A DNA stretch of 64,000 nucleotides from Ceratodon purpureus (taxonomy: Eukaryota > Streptophyta > Bryopsida > Pseudoditrichales > Ditrichaceae). Under the pieces are notes generated by a model. It did not search any database and had not been told where the DNA came from. It saw nothing but the letters and a program-made list of their open reading frames with translations. Made by a program: the position numbers and the translations under genes. The DNA lies in the NCBI GenBank assembly GCA_014871385.1, contig CM026421.1:26716752-26780751 (forward strand). Reading direction: 5' to 3'. Position 1 is the stretch's first letter. Each line of letters opens with the position of its first letter. Positions 47,701-59,926 of this stretch are shown here, piece after piece.

Positions 47701-48544
47701 TTGTACATGATATAATCTTCATTTTACATTGTCAGGTGATTACAATGATTTTTCAAAAAGGGGATAAAGCAAATTTCCACAACATTTAGAGCATCATCAA
47801 TCAAGCTGCAAAATTGAGACTCAATTAAACAAAATATAAAGTCGCCATTTTTGAGTTTTTGGTTACTATTTCAAGTGAAGGGCAAGGAGACCAAATGCAG
47901 AAGCAGATGAAGGCCCACCTATAACTTTGAAATTTCTATTTTGGAGATGAGTTTGGTTAGCAATGGTGGATAAAGTCAAAGTCTTAGAACTTTGTCCAAC
48001 TAAATGCAAGTTTGAAGCTTAACTGTGTATTATATTGGACTTTGTATATTTTCAAGATAGACAGTGCTAAATCCGTGCGTCTCCTTAATCCGTGCATGTC
48101 GTCTCAACAGAAAAACCAAGCACTACAAGACTTAGAACCAATCTAGTAGTATTCGCAAGTTGGATACACTCAAAGTTGCATGTAGGAAACAAAGTGAGTG
48201 GATTTGGATACAAAGTGGGTGAATTTGGATACAAAGACGTAGGTGGATTTGTATACCATGATGGCCAGTTCTCACATTAGTCTTGACTATTAATAGTAGT
48301 ATTAGGGCATGTCTTTGGGGATTTTGTTGATTTCACTTTTGAACATTTTTAATTAATTGAGGTGGTTTGATATGCTCATATGAACACTTTCTAACAACTC
48401 GTTTTTTTCTTGCAAGTATGTGAAATTTTTGCAATTATTTATGCTTGATTCAAGCTATTCAAATCCCTCAAGTTCACGGTTTTAGCACCATCTACCTTAT
48501 GTGGATGAGGGTTTTTGCCATGACCTCTACCATGAATCTTGGTA
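44701..48544. other. AT-rich spacer
   Basis: The first few hundred bases are likely the 3' side of the small membrane-protein gene. No supported gene beyond that. A frame at 45246-45461 ends in a hydrophobic segment but has no other support. Three near-copies of GGATTTGGATACAAAG lie at about 48197-48255. Confidence 0.55.
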
Positions 48545-48952
48545 TAAGGTGAGCCTGCCTATTCTTGAACATTTAAGGGGTTTTAATAGTTCTTCACAAA
48601 TGGGATGTATGAATTTTTTTTCTTTACATTAGCAAATGTAGTGGAAAATTATTCAAAGTTGAATCCTAATTTTCTAAATATTCCTCCTTATATTATGAAT
48701 TTTCAAAGTGGGGGACAAATAGATGACTATTATGGGACATATACGGGGCATGAAACTGTCCACTGTCCTTATTCTCCATTAGATGCCTAGCCATTTGTAA
48801 ACAAGATTCACCTATTGAGGGAAAGGCATCTAGCAAGTGTGTAAAAAGCAAGTAATCATAAGCTCCACTTTGAGTGGAATTATGCCCGGTTTAATATGAA
48901 TCAGGAAGGCTTGGAAATAGTTGGGTGCTCAAGAATAGGCAGGCTAACCTTA
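48545..48952. mobile_element. MITE-like element with 27-bp terminal inverted repeats
   Basis: Terminal repeats at 48545-48571 and 48926-48952 match in 25 of 27 bases (core AGCCTGCCTATTCTTGA). The bases outside both ends read GTA, a possible 3-bp target duplication. The 408-bp length and lack of a transposase suit a non-autonomous DNA transposon. The 61-codon frame inside is probably chance. Confidence 0.65.
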
Positions 48953-49930
48953 GTAGTTGCATTGAATTTATTTGGAGTATGAATTGAAGTGCCAACGAGT
49001 ACATGTGCTATTCTTTTACCTCCTCTTGCACTTGATTGATGATGCTCTTATATGGGTGGATATTACCAAGATGTTGTTTATTTCTAACTATTCAAGGAAC
49101 TTACTAAAAACCTCTGAATCCCCATACTTTGAGGCCACAGTTACTCAGACAGTAAAGGTAAATGACATTTTTAGTTTTGGGCAATCGTTAAAACCAGCAC
49201 TAACTTAGAGTAGACTGCAGAGTGGTGGTAACAACTGGGCTTGTAAAACTCAACAGTATTTCTCGGAGGCTGGAACTAACTTACCAAGTTATAACTTACC
49301 TACCACCTAAGAACACGCTCCGAAACCTGTGCACACAGGGCCAACCCATAAGTGGCACCTGGGCTTTAGAGCTTCTTTTCCGGAAAAACACTACCGAAAA
49401 TGGAAGCCTGGAAAAGAGCTGAGTGGCTGAAAGGTGACTGAAATGATTTCAGAGGCTCTGCCAAAAGTGCAGGGAGTCCCTCCACAGGAAGACAGAGCCA
49501 GCAAATTATGGCCCAAAAGAAGTATTCATACGCATACCTAGGCGGCCTTTGGCAGGTAATAAAGGACCCATCGTGCGTACGTATGTGGAAAGCGCATACA
49601 CAGTACACATGCATCGCAATACATACAAATATCATCTGCATATACAACATAAAATAATGCTAATGCTCCAGATCCCAAGGTAGACCGGATGATGAAACGC
49701 ACGTCAATGCAACTGGTGGACGGTTGCAGTAACTCGTCATGGTTCGTTTGGTAGCTGCTTCGAAGAGCTCCTTCCTTTGAAGCGGAAAGGACACCCTTGA
49801 CTGTTGCAAGCAACTTGAGTGGCATGACCCAGATCTTCGAAATAAACAGTTCGAATCTCATAAGATCGATGAAAACTTGATATGATCTCCTCCATCAGTA
49901 GATGCAGTTGGGAAGCTTGGTTCATTAAAT
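48953..49930. other. Spacer
   Basis: No gene supported. Short overlapping frames on both strands have no domains. Confidence 0.5.
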
Positions 49931-51250
49931 ATTACTGTTACGAGTCATCCAGATGAAGATGAGAAGGCCCGGGAAGTGGTCAGGGGAGGGAGGGATGGGG
50001 GAAGGTGGTGGCATGATGGAGAGCAGTGAGCAGGCACTGTAGGTGGGCGGGTAGTGGAGCAGTAGTGGGAGTGATGGTCATGTTATGGATACGATACGGT
50101 GACAAGTCTGGTATTGATGCGGTAAGAACGGATTGGATGCGGGAGGGGAAGGTGGTGGACACGACGACGCTGCAGTTGCACTGTTGCATGAGGAGGAGCC
50201 GATGGGAGGGCGGAGCTGGGAAGAATCTGAAAGTTACCGGGGTCATGTGAGGTCACGGATTGGCGTAGCGCATGACGCGAGTGTGGTGTCGTTGCGGAGC
50301 GCAACCGCGCGAGGCGAGGTCCGGGGAAAAGCGCAGTGGCAAGGTAAAGGCGCATTGACCTCATGGCATCGTACTCCTCGGGGATTGCGCACAGATATGG
50401 CTCGTGTCAGACGGTTTGTTGTTTGCATTTCCTGGACCATGCGGGGGTAAGAGTCAGGGTGGTTTTTGACCCAGAGCGGTTACAGTGTCTGAGGTGCAGA
50501 GCGGACGGGGATGAGCTCAGATTAGCGTACAATATTTCCGACAAAATGGTTGACAAATTGACGACGGAGTGGGAGGATGAAGTTGCATTGGCAACGACTG
50601 GCGATCTTTACCTGGTTTGTATTGGTCAGATTGTCATCGAATCTCGAGACGTGGAATGGCGATATTCGGACAGTCTGGGAAGGAGATCATTGAGCTTTCC
50701 GTCGGATACTGGGTTTTGTAATAAATGCCTTGGAGCTTTTGTTTTGGCGTGGTTTTCTACTTTTGGATGCGGCGTCGTTGCTAAGGTTGCAGAGCTGTAA
50801 AGTTGCTTGCCGTGTCGGTGCTCACAGGCTGGGTGTGACTTGGTTTTATATCTCCCAGTCATGTCTGTCCTCATGAGTTGTGAGCAGCAGTTTTGCGAAG
50901 ATGAGGAAGAAGGGGTGGTGGCGCTCGCCCGCTTATACGGACTGTGTTCGAGAGAGGCATACTAGAGATGTCCAGGTCGTAATGGCCGTGCGGGAGTCTT
51001 TTGGTTGCGCCCGTAAGTCATCGAACATATCCTCTTGTGTTTTGCGTAGGTGCGGTTTGGTCACTGGGTTCATTCTTGTGCCGACCGCCGTTACGATATA
51101 TGCCGGCTAACTGCCATTGCAACTGCACTGTGTTGGAAGCGAAGCTCGGCTTTCGTGCAGACACAGTTTCGCGAGTGTTAAGAGGAGTACCCTCTGGTGT
51201 CTAGATTTTATTAGTTGTACATAGACACACACTTGCCTACGACTGTAAGG
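49931..51250. other. GC-elevated island without a recognised gene
   Basis: GC-richer than the spacer on both sides, with overlapping open frames on both strands. The longest on + is 50363-50800 (145 codons; GDLYLVCIGQIVIESRDVEW), with no known domain. It may be a decayed gene, a 5' leader or a CpG-type island. Confidence 0.35.
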
Positions 51251-53420
51251 ATAAGGTGTCTAGAAAATCTAGGTCCTAGCGGACAGTACAAAACTGCATG
51301 CGAACCAGTCGGCAAAAGCGCCTGCTTTTATCATATCGTCTATTGCGTTCGGAGAAGCTCTCTCTTTGGTTCGAGGTCCAAGAAAATCACTAGTGATATG
51401 CTATTGCATCTGTCTAAATCAATTTTTGCTGCTCCTCAGTATTTATTGGATTAAATCATTACGCAGTTCCTCTCTTGAGATCCACGCAGTCCTCCTCACT
51501 TGGATATCCATCTCGCAGTGTTTGACTGAAAGTTGCTGTGCATGGGATGTGTGCAGATTGTTGGCTGTGCAGACTGTGCAACTGTACAAGAGGGCCCTGA
51601 TGACTCCTGGCCAACGGCAACCAATGAGCAATTTGAGTTTTAGTATATGCAATCTGCTGGCCGGAATGGATTTCTTTCACAGAATTCATTCTGGGGCCGC
51701 GTGCTCACTTGTTAAACAGCTGTCAATGCCTAAAACTCGATTGTCTGGAATTTAGACGTCAGTGTCATCATCATCTAATATATTTAAGCGATGATCGGTC
51801 ATGGCTATCGTAGTAGGAAACAGAAGGTACAGGGATTGTTCAAAGCCAGGCAAAGTGGCGAGACTTGTGCTTTATTCGTTTTTATTTTGGTATGAGCTCG
51901 GCTGAAATTCGATGACTTGATCTGTTGTCTCTAAATCTTCGATGTCAGCTAGTAACTTATTTAGTACCACCGATCTGTGAATCAGTATTTAAGATCGTAC
52001 TGTTCAATACATACTTGATCGAATGACCAGCTGCTAGGAGCTAAATGTTAGCGACTGGGAGGCGAATTATGCCATTTGAAGATGATGAGTAAAGTTCCAG
52101 ATGATCTATCATCTGTGGAAAGTTTCCTATCTCCATTGTTTGAAATCTAATAGAGTACATTATACCTTTACATTAGTCGGATTACCATATTGCCATATTA
52201 CCATATCACCTTGAGTTTAGTACTTCCCAGTGTGTAATATCATGCGACAACATATTGCAATACGAGTACCTCAACATCAATGTTTGAATTGTATACTGGG
52301 CCAGGAGATGCGACAAACCCCAAGTGGAAAGGAGTGAAAAGGATACCCATTGAAGGGGTATGATTTCTAATGCTCCATTCACGTGAATGCCCCTTCAGTG
52401 TTGCTGTTATTACATCGAAGTACGTTTCCAGGCTTTAACAGTTGTGACTCGTCTAGACTAAAATGACCTTTCAGCTTTCTTCTGTAGAATTTCTATGCAG
52501 TTTTTCAATGCGGTATACGTTTGATATGTTTGGAAATTTTCAATCTGCGTAGCAGTAGCTAACATCCACAACGACGTCTCTTACAAATTTATCTTCTACA
52601 GAATAGAGTTGTTACAAGTTCATCTGTCTGAGTTTGTTCGTTATGTTACACGGGGAACCATATTATGGTTGAGATTTTTGACCGTATCGTGCAATAAATA
52701 TGAACATGGGAGTAAGTTGTGTAACATAATCAGAGACGTTATTTTGAAATTACAGCATGAGAGATTTTGGTTGTTCTGTGATGAGTTAATGCTTGTAACC
52801 GAATCCGGTCCAACGTCCTATCGAGTTTGCCTTAACCAATTTAATGAAGAACACACAGTACGAGTGCCTTCTCAGTTCAGAAGATCATGTGCATGCAACA
52901 GGTCATCTCTTCTAGTTGGCAGTTGTCACTTGGTAAGCCGATCGAGAAGAGAGTATAACTTACAGTCTATTCATCAGAGAATTTGCTGAGCCCTAACGAT
53001 GGATCATGGATCATATTAAACAATACACTTACTTTGAAAGTCATTATCTACATGATCCTACTACTGTAGATTCAACAACAAGAATGTTCATTACAACAAG
53101 AATGTCTGATTAGTCATGTTAGTGACTTAGCACAGCTAACTTAGATGATTTTATGACACGCAGCTCTGAGTCCTGTTGCTGATATTACATGGTGCATCTG
53201 ATTTCACGTGAATAAGGTTGAATTAAGGTCCATCCCCTTCCCCAATCCCCATGTTCGAAATATTCTGAGAAGCTCTACAATCGCTAAGTTAGCTATTTCT
53301 ACACAGTCCAGGAAGTGTCTTGGGTGCATAGATTAGGTCGCAAAGGCAAGTGAGCTGTCCCAAATGCATTTTAGGAGTTGTGCAAGTGGTGCAAGTTGTA
53401 AGGCACATTATGGAGTTGTG
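51251..53420. other. Spacer
   Basis: No supported gene. The 126-codon frame at 52609-52989 has no recognisable domain or conserved partner in the window. Confidence 0.5.
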
Positions 53421-53429
53421 CAAGAAGAA

Positions 53430-53510
53430 GAAGAACTTTGGCCCCGAAGGGGACGGACGTGAATATAGTGTTTGTTCACTCTATTCACTAATCCGATGGC
53501 CCGGAGTTGT
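53430..53510 (+). repeat. Dispersed repeat end related to 19250-19295
   Basis: Contains hairpin GGCCCCGAAGGGG, then ACGTGAATATAGTGTTTGTTC, parallel to the hairpin plus ACGTGAATTAAGTGTCTGTTC at 19250-19295. The two share layout more than exact sequence and may be ends of one retroelement family. Confidence 0.4.
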
Positions 53511-53899
53511 GCAAATTTTTGATGTACATAATATTCCACCTTTCATACAATAGATGTTGTTAACAAGTTTCATTTTTATGGATTTATTTCTATTTTCTTT
53601 TGGATATAAGTTAAATCAAGCATTGTACTATAGTTTTGAAACCTAATCTTCAAATAGGGAAATAAATATAAAGAGTAGAACAAGTTTTATGACATATATG
53701 GAAATTGTAGATTTTATGTAGATTTTTTATACATAAAGGTAATCTATTAACAAGATGTAAGATGTTTATTTTTTAAAAAACTAAATTTGTTGAAATATTC
53801 AAAAAATATACAAAATATTTGAAAAGATCTCAATTGAATATTTTAAGATTTTTTTCTTTATTCTGCCAAAATATTTTTACTTATGTAGAATCCAAATTC

Positions 53900-54211
53900 C
53901 ATTAGGAGAAATGTGGGGTCTCCAAAAGGTAAGACAGCCCGAAGGTAGGTGAGCTTCCTGCCCGTGCATGCCTCTCTAAGTAATCTCATTGGTGGATATC
54001 ATATCCGTTGACAGCGTCAAAAGTTACTGTTCAATGGGGTGACATCAGTGGCACACGCCGTCGCTGGCAACGATTGGCTAGACCCACGAAATTCACTATT
54101 GGCAAGACGTGGCACCATTGGTGCTAGCCGATAAAGTGCACGGGCTGGGCCAAATTTTTAGGTACGTAGGAAACCCAAAGGCTTTTTGGAGACCCCAGAT
54201 TTCCCCTAATG
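53900..54211. mobile_element. MITE-like element with 28-bp terminal inverted repeats
   Basis: Ends at 53900-53927 and 54184-54211 are inverted copies that match in 26 of 28 bases (shared core GGGGTCTCCAAAA). The 312-bp interior is GC-richer than the flanks and holds no transposase. I could not settle a target-site duplication. Confidence 0.75.
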
Positions 54212-55128
54212 TCTGCAATATCTCAGTGATTGCGCAAACAAACATAATGACCACTTATACCTCTGGTAAGCAAAAGAATTGGAATTTGTTTTTTGGTGAC
54301 AATAAGGTTATTTGTAGGACTATTATAATTGTGAATACAATCTCTTTTTCATCCAAAATATCATCTATAATCTCACTTTATCTGTTAAATCATTTGTTAC
54401 ATATCAATTTTTTGTTTAATAAAAGAATGCGTCTATTTGATTTGAATTAAGGAGATGGAATATTTTAATGAAATAACTCACCCACTTTTTGAAATAATTT
54501 TTAAAAAGAAGATAAGTTTACCAATAGTTTTATAGTTAGTGTCATCTCAAAATGACAACTATGTCTAGAAAGTATACAAATGAATCTATAGAACTATATG
54601 TTTAAAGTTTTTAGAATACCTACATAGTCCACAAAGCACTAATGTTTCTTTTGTACCAATTTATTTTAAGAAATTCTACAATGTGAATGCATGTACTATT
54701 TGATTTACTTTTAAGTTAAAATTTGAGCCGTAGACTTGGTATTTAAAAAAAACATCTAGATATATATGAATTCTACTTCTTCAATGCCATAAATGCAACT
54801 TTGAAATTCTATATATATTATTATTACATCAACCATCCTAATGCCTTTTATAATTTCATAATTGCCAGTGTTTATCGATTACATAATTCAATCTTTCATG
54901 TCAGACCACCAGAGCCAACATGGTGATGAAAAAGCAAAGAAACAAGTTGATGTGAAAGACAACAAATTTAATATCACCTTCTCAGAATGTTTTCCCTTCT
55001 GCAAAATGACTCAAGGCAGCACTTCCTCATGAAGCATATTATGCTCTCCTTCAGAAAACTTCCCTTTCAAGTACACTACTACACGGGTTCCTCTAAATTC
55101 AATTGTTGAATGTCCGTGGCCCATTATT
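54212..55128. other. AT-rich spacer
   Basis: No gene or clear repeat seen. Confidence 0.6.
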
Positions 55129-55396
55129 GTAGACCATAGCAGGTTTATCCAAAATCATTCTAAAAATAGGAAAAAGAGTTAATATATTTTGAAAACAAAA
55201 CACAAAATTCGAAGAAAATAATTTTATAATATTATATTATTTCTGAGCCATTTGAGGTCATTTTTAATGATTTTATTTTTTTAATTTTTTTTTTGAAAAA
55301 CAAAAATCAAAATATTTGATTCTCGGAATGGCAAACCTTATTTTTTTCAAAAATAATATATTTAAATGGTAAGTGGCAAACCTACTATGGTGCTAC
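55129..55396. mobile_element. Possible MITE with approximately 22-bp imperfect inverted ends
   Basis: GTAGACCATAGCAGGTTTATCC at 55129-55150 pairs imperfectly with GGCAAACCTACTATGGTGCTAC at 55375-55396. The interior is very AT-rich and non-coding. It abuts the perfect hairpin at 55406-55506, so the two may be one composite element. Confidence 0.4.
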
Positions 55397-55405
55397 CACT
55401 AGTGG

Positions 55406-55506
55406 AAACCATGTCCTGTTTGACCAGAAATTTTGGTCAAATTGGACACAAGTTGATCACTTGTGTCCAATTTGACCAAAATTTCTGGTCAAACAGGACA
55501 TGGTTT
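55406..55506. repeat. Perfect 48-bp-arm inverted repeat (hairpin) with 5-nt loop
   Basis: Left arm 55406-55453 and right arm 55459-55506 are exact reverse complements over 48 bases; the loop is TGATC. RNA from either strand would fold into a long, fully paired stem, a good Dicer-like substrate. It may be a very small MITE, a young small-RNA precursor, or a folded terminus of a larger element. Confidence 0.92.
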
Positions 55507-56187
55507 GCATCGTATACGGTACACAGTGCATCCAGACATTGCTAAAACAATTGCAGAAAAGGAATCTCTCTTATGCAAGTCCTAAAATGTTCTCTTCGAT
55601 ACCCTTGCCGAACATTAGCATTGCAATTCTACGCATTGATGTGACAAGGTAGACTAGAAAAACAGTGTCATGCAAAATCTGTCTAATTTTTTGAGCCTTA
55701 CAGGTACCAGAATTCCTTGCAATCACTGCATGTTTAACTTAAGGTAGTGCCCCCAGTAACCGCCCAGGGTCCAAAACCGCTCACTAGCCTGAAGGGTAGA
55801 TTCTGCAAAACCGTCCATTTGGTGCCGTAAAAATCCGCAGTGAAAAAATTAAATGTAAACTGAACGGTTTGGGGTTAAATCTTGGTTGGTTTGGGGCATC
55901 AATGCGGATGAAAAATTAGTATTAGGTGGACAGAATGACGGTTCGAAGAGTACATTATTAAGTGGAACAATGCTCAAGAAATAGCCTCCATTTTGGGCTG
56001 ATTTTGCCATAAAGATGGTGGTTTTGGCGCCCCTTGTGGGTGGTTTAGGGCTATGGAAAGAACTCATTTGCAAAGTTCATAGCTTGGTTTTGGTATCATT
56101 GTTGCTTTTTTCAGTGGAAGAATGGTCAATTTCGGTGGTGCAAGAAGATAGATTTAGTGTGAGTTGTGAGTGTGTGTGGAGGCAAGG

Positions 56188-57953
56188 ATGAACACCTTAG
56201 GGGGTGGAGATGAGGAGTTTCCTAGTGATGATGATGTGGTCCAAGAGACTCAAGTCCCTCTCTCTTCACAGCAAAACTCATTTTAGCATTGCCATGCACA
56301 AGGAGAGGAAGATGCCTTGGAGTTTGAGGATCATATGGTGAGTTTAGAGCATGGGGCTAGACGAAGGTATAGGAGTGGTGCACCTAGGTTACATGTGAAT
56401 TCTAGTGTTCTTCCAAATCAGCAAACAAATGTAGTTGAAGAGGGGGGAAGGAAATCCACCTTGAGAAGTTCTTCATCTTTGGTGCACCAAAGTGGTTCTC
56501 AAACTGATTTCAGCAGTGGGGGAGGGGGGTATGCACACTTGTTGAGGGGGGTTAGAAATGCTCCAAGGACTCCATTGAGCACTCAAGAGGCCACCTGCAA
56601 TACAACAAGGAGGACAGCAACAAAGAAGAATGGGAATTGGACAACTACAGATTTGAACAAGGCATTAGATGCAATTACAGATGAAGGCATGAAGGTGAGA
56701 GTGGCATCCCGTATCTTCAATATTCCAGTGAACTCACTTAGAGATCACTTGTATGGGAGAACTGTAGGTAGGAAGAGAGGTGCACAACCAATATTGCAAG
56801 AAGATGAGGAAAAGAAGTTGGTTGATTACTTATTCAAGATGCAAGACTTGGGCCATCCTTTAACCCCAATTCAGTTGAGGTTGAAGGTGGCCCAAGCCAC
56901 ACAAACTAGAGAAACCCCATGGAGTCATGTGGGAATCCCTGGAAAGAGTTGGCTAAAGAGATTTAAGCATAGACATCTTGAAATTGCAGCAAGGAAGTCA
57001 CAGCCACTAGAGGTTGTTAAAGCTAGAGCCTTATGTCAAACTACAGTTGCTACACTTTACAAAAATCTAAAGGAGCTCTACAATACCTACAAGTACCTCC
57101 CCTCACACATATGGAATTGTGATGAGTCAGGGGTACAAGCTGGAAAGAGTAGTGGTGCCACTGTTTTAGCCAAGGTAGGGTCCAAATATGTCCACACCAT
57201 TGAACCTGACCAGAGAGAGCACTTATCAGTCCTAAGTTGCATCAATGCTGATGGTGGAAAAATCCCAAATTTCTATATCCTTAAGGGGACATACATGATA
57301 CTACCTAGATAACTATGTGGAGACATGTGAGAAAGATGTTGTAATGGCCATGCAGCCCAATGCATGGATGACTAGATGGCTCAAGTTGCAATCATGGATG
57401 TCTCATTTTATTGCACAATTGAAGAAGAGAGGAACAATTGACAAATTTGAAAACAGGCACTTACTAATATTGTGACGGCCACAATTCGCATGTCACTATT
57501 GAGGTGGTGAGTTTGGCCATGAAGGAGGAGCTGGATATAATAACTCATTCTGCACATACATCACATGCATTGCAGCCTTTAGATGTGAGTTGCTTCAAAC
57601 CTTTCAAAACAGCTTTCAGACAAATCAACGATGAATGGACACTTGCACACAAAGGCCAGAAAGTGGAGAAAAGGGATTTGTGTGTGTGGACATCCCAAGC
57701 TTTGGGCAAGGCACTCATAGCAAAGAACATTAAATCTGGGTTTAGAAAAACGGGTATATGGCCTCTGAATGACCAAGCTGTGAACCAAAGTCTACTCCCT
57801 AGTGAAGGATTCGAGGAAGGGGGAGTAGGGGAGCACCTAGAGGGAGAGGAGAATACAAGCAGGGACAGCTCCGGTGATGAAGAAATGGACGGCAGTCCAC
57901 GGTATCCAGGTCAGTTCCATGCTACTGTCTCATCCCGTGAGCACTTGCAGTAA
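56188..57953 (+). pseudogene. Pogo/Tigger-type DDE transposase, inactivated
   Basis: A Tc1/mariner-superfamily transposase of the pogo branch. An ATG at 56188 starts a frame stopped by TAG at 56284-56286, after which the same frame runs to 57310. A helix-turn-helix (TDLNKALDAITDEGMKVRVASRIF, VNSLRDHLYGR) is followed by a CENP-B-like second HTH (GKSWLKRFKHRH). The first catalytic Asp is in HIWNCDESGV. A frame change at about 57303 and another near 57474 separate the second Asp (in DGHNSH, visible only in the shifted frame) and the third, in ALQPLDVSCFKPFK. The C-terminus (NIKSGFRKTGIWPLN) is typical. With one stop and two frame changes it is inactive. Terminal inverted repeats were not identified. 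Confidence 0.9.
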
Positions 57954-59250
57954 TGGTCGCAGAGTCTGAGGGCCGTGAGAGGCTCAGTCAGCGGAGTTCT
58001 TGCAGGCAGTGATAACTGCCGGATTGTGTTTCTAAAACTACAGTGGAGAAAAAATAAGTAAGATCGAGGTAAGAGAATCACATTGTGACCGAATTGGGTA
58101 AAAAGAAGTACTGCAGAGAAGGGGGCGTAAACTGACCTGCTTTGGGGGCTCTCCTTGGTGGACAACACGGTCATCGATGAAGCTCCCGCATGGTTCCGGA
58201 AACCTGCAGTGAACAAAAGAGCCGGTTAACTGGACCGTGCACCGGTAGCAGGGAGCGGTGTGAGATAACATAACAAAATTCCATGATGTTTTTTTTTTGT
58301 TTAGTGACTGTGTGGGGGATAAGCGATGGACTTACCTCCTGTCGAGATCGCCTACCCACCTCCTTGATCCCGCGACACCTCTCCCTACAATAACAACAGG
58401 GACATTTTTTTATTTTGAAACCATGAACAGTCTTTGAGAAAGACGGCAGTGGCTCGAATTGAAAGCAAGGGAAGGGGGCGGGACTTACCTCGTACCAAAG
58501 AGCGCACTGTGCACCATGTGCCCCTCCGTTGCCGCAACCTGCGATTATAGTAGGGAGCGGTGTTTCTTAATTTTTTAAAAACACAAAAGAGCGGAGTCTG
58601 GCCGTGAGAGGCCATGCATTGTGAGACAAGGAGACTGAAACTTACGTGGAGAAGTTGCCGACGGACTGTAGATCACCGAGGGAGTGTAGATTGCCGCTCC
58701 AAAGCCCTCCACTGCAGTGGACACCGCGACCCATTACAAATTTCTTTATTTTTAAAAATGATGGAAGCGGTGTGAGATTTTTTGGCCCCAAGTAACTACT
58801 AGGGGTGCCCAAGTACCCCAAGTAATTACTAGGGGTGCCCAAGTAGCCCAAGTACCCCAAGTAATTACTAGCACAAACTTACCTCTCCTTGTGAGCACGC
58901 ATTGCAGTGGCCGCGGCCGTCACCTCCTGCCCCAACAGCGCAACCTGCACAAACTAGGAAGACATGTTACTGATTTTTTTTTTAACTCAACCTAAGCCAT
59001 CATGAAAGAACCGCTTATCTCTCTTCCTAATGGTGACTATGTGCTCTAAAAAACTGAGCGGGAAGTGAGAGAAACTTACAAGAGGGAAGCGGAGTTCTTG
59101 CAGGTGAAAGCAGTCGCCGGGCCCAGCTGGTGAATCGACGCACCTCCGCTGAAGCAGGGGAAAGTTCGTACGTGAGCGGAGAGCGTAGAGCGGAGAGCGG
59201 TGAGCGCAGAATGGAGAGCACAGATTTGACAATTATGAAAATTTTCAAAA
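57940..59250 (-). other. Ladder of small exon-like blocks (predicted spliced antisense transcript)
   Basis: On the minus strand, blocks 58883-58944, 58646-58711, 58489-58538, 58336-58384 and 58137-58203 each start after TGCAG, CGCAG or TGTAG and end at GTAAGT or GTCAGT. A preceding block ends at 59080 and a last one starts at 58037. Joined, the five inner blocks are 294 nt and stay open for 98 codons, then hit a stop two codons into the last block. There is no ATG in that frame in the first block (it opens at a TTG, 59232). The introns share a CACCGCT(C/T)CC motif and T-runs. It could be a long non-coding RNA, a decayed host gene, or sequence captured by the neighbouring transposon. Confidence 0.5.
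58784..58870 (+). repeat. Short tandem repeat of CCCCAAGTAATTACTAG units
   Basis: Three copies of the 17-nt core, separated by GGGTGCCCAAGTA spacers, in one of the intron-like gaps of the ladder region. A slippage-type repeat with no visible function. Confidence 0.75.
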
Positions 59251-59926
59251 GCAAAGTAGACCCTATAACCGTGGAAAATTACTAAATTAAGGCTTGATTT
59301 TGACACTTTTTTTAGGAAAAGAGTATATTACCGTGGAAATCAGGGTTAGCTCTGGTAAGAATTTCTTACGTTTGTTCTCTAAGATACAAATTAGGGCTGA
59401 TGTCATGATGACGTCATGCATACATTCCATGAGATTTGTCATGGGTTTAGGCAAGATACAATGATCAGGCGTTAAGTTTTAGATTAAACAAATAATTCTT
59501 TCATAGGGTTATGTAAATGCACAAGGAAAAAAACAACTTTCACAGAACATGAAGGAGGCAAGGTTTGAAAACTTCCTAGAATATTTCAAAATTTGTGTAT
59601 AATATCTTAACTGCTGAAACCAAGATATACCTTGTTAGAGTCCTTGTCTTCATCGAAGATTACTCTGTCTACCTAGGCAGCGAAGCATCTTCATTTCAGT
59701 GATACAAGTAGGAGATTTTCATCATCAAAGAGCACTTGGTAAGCTGGGTTCCAGAGAAGGAGGTCACTCTTGGTTTCTATAGCTTGTTCTTAGGTGGCGT
59801 ATTAGGATAGTGACACAGTCCTTGGCATTCTGTGGTGTATTCGAAGGTAGCGATGGAGTTCGGGGGGGTCAATCCGTAGGCTTACGTGGAACGTTTTAAG
59901 ACTACAACAACTTAGTGTGTTGCGCG
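59251..59926. other. Spacer
   Basis: No supported feature. May hold the upstream region of the small ORF that starts at 59927. Confidence 0.5.

Noticed and set aside
52609-52989. 126-codon frame in spacer
   Set aside because: No domain, no paralogue in the window, and composition like the flanking spacer.
55360-55400. Joining the possible MITE and the perfect hairpin into one element
   Set aside because: No common terminal repeat or target duplication links them, so they are reported separately.
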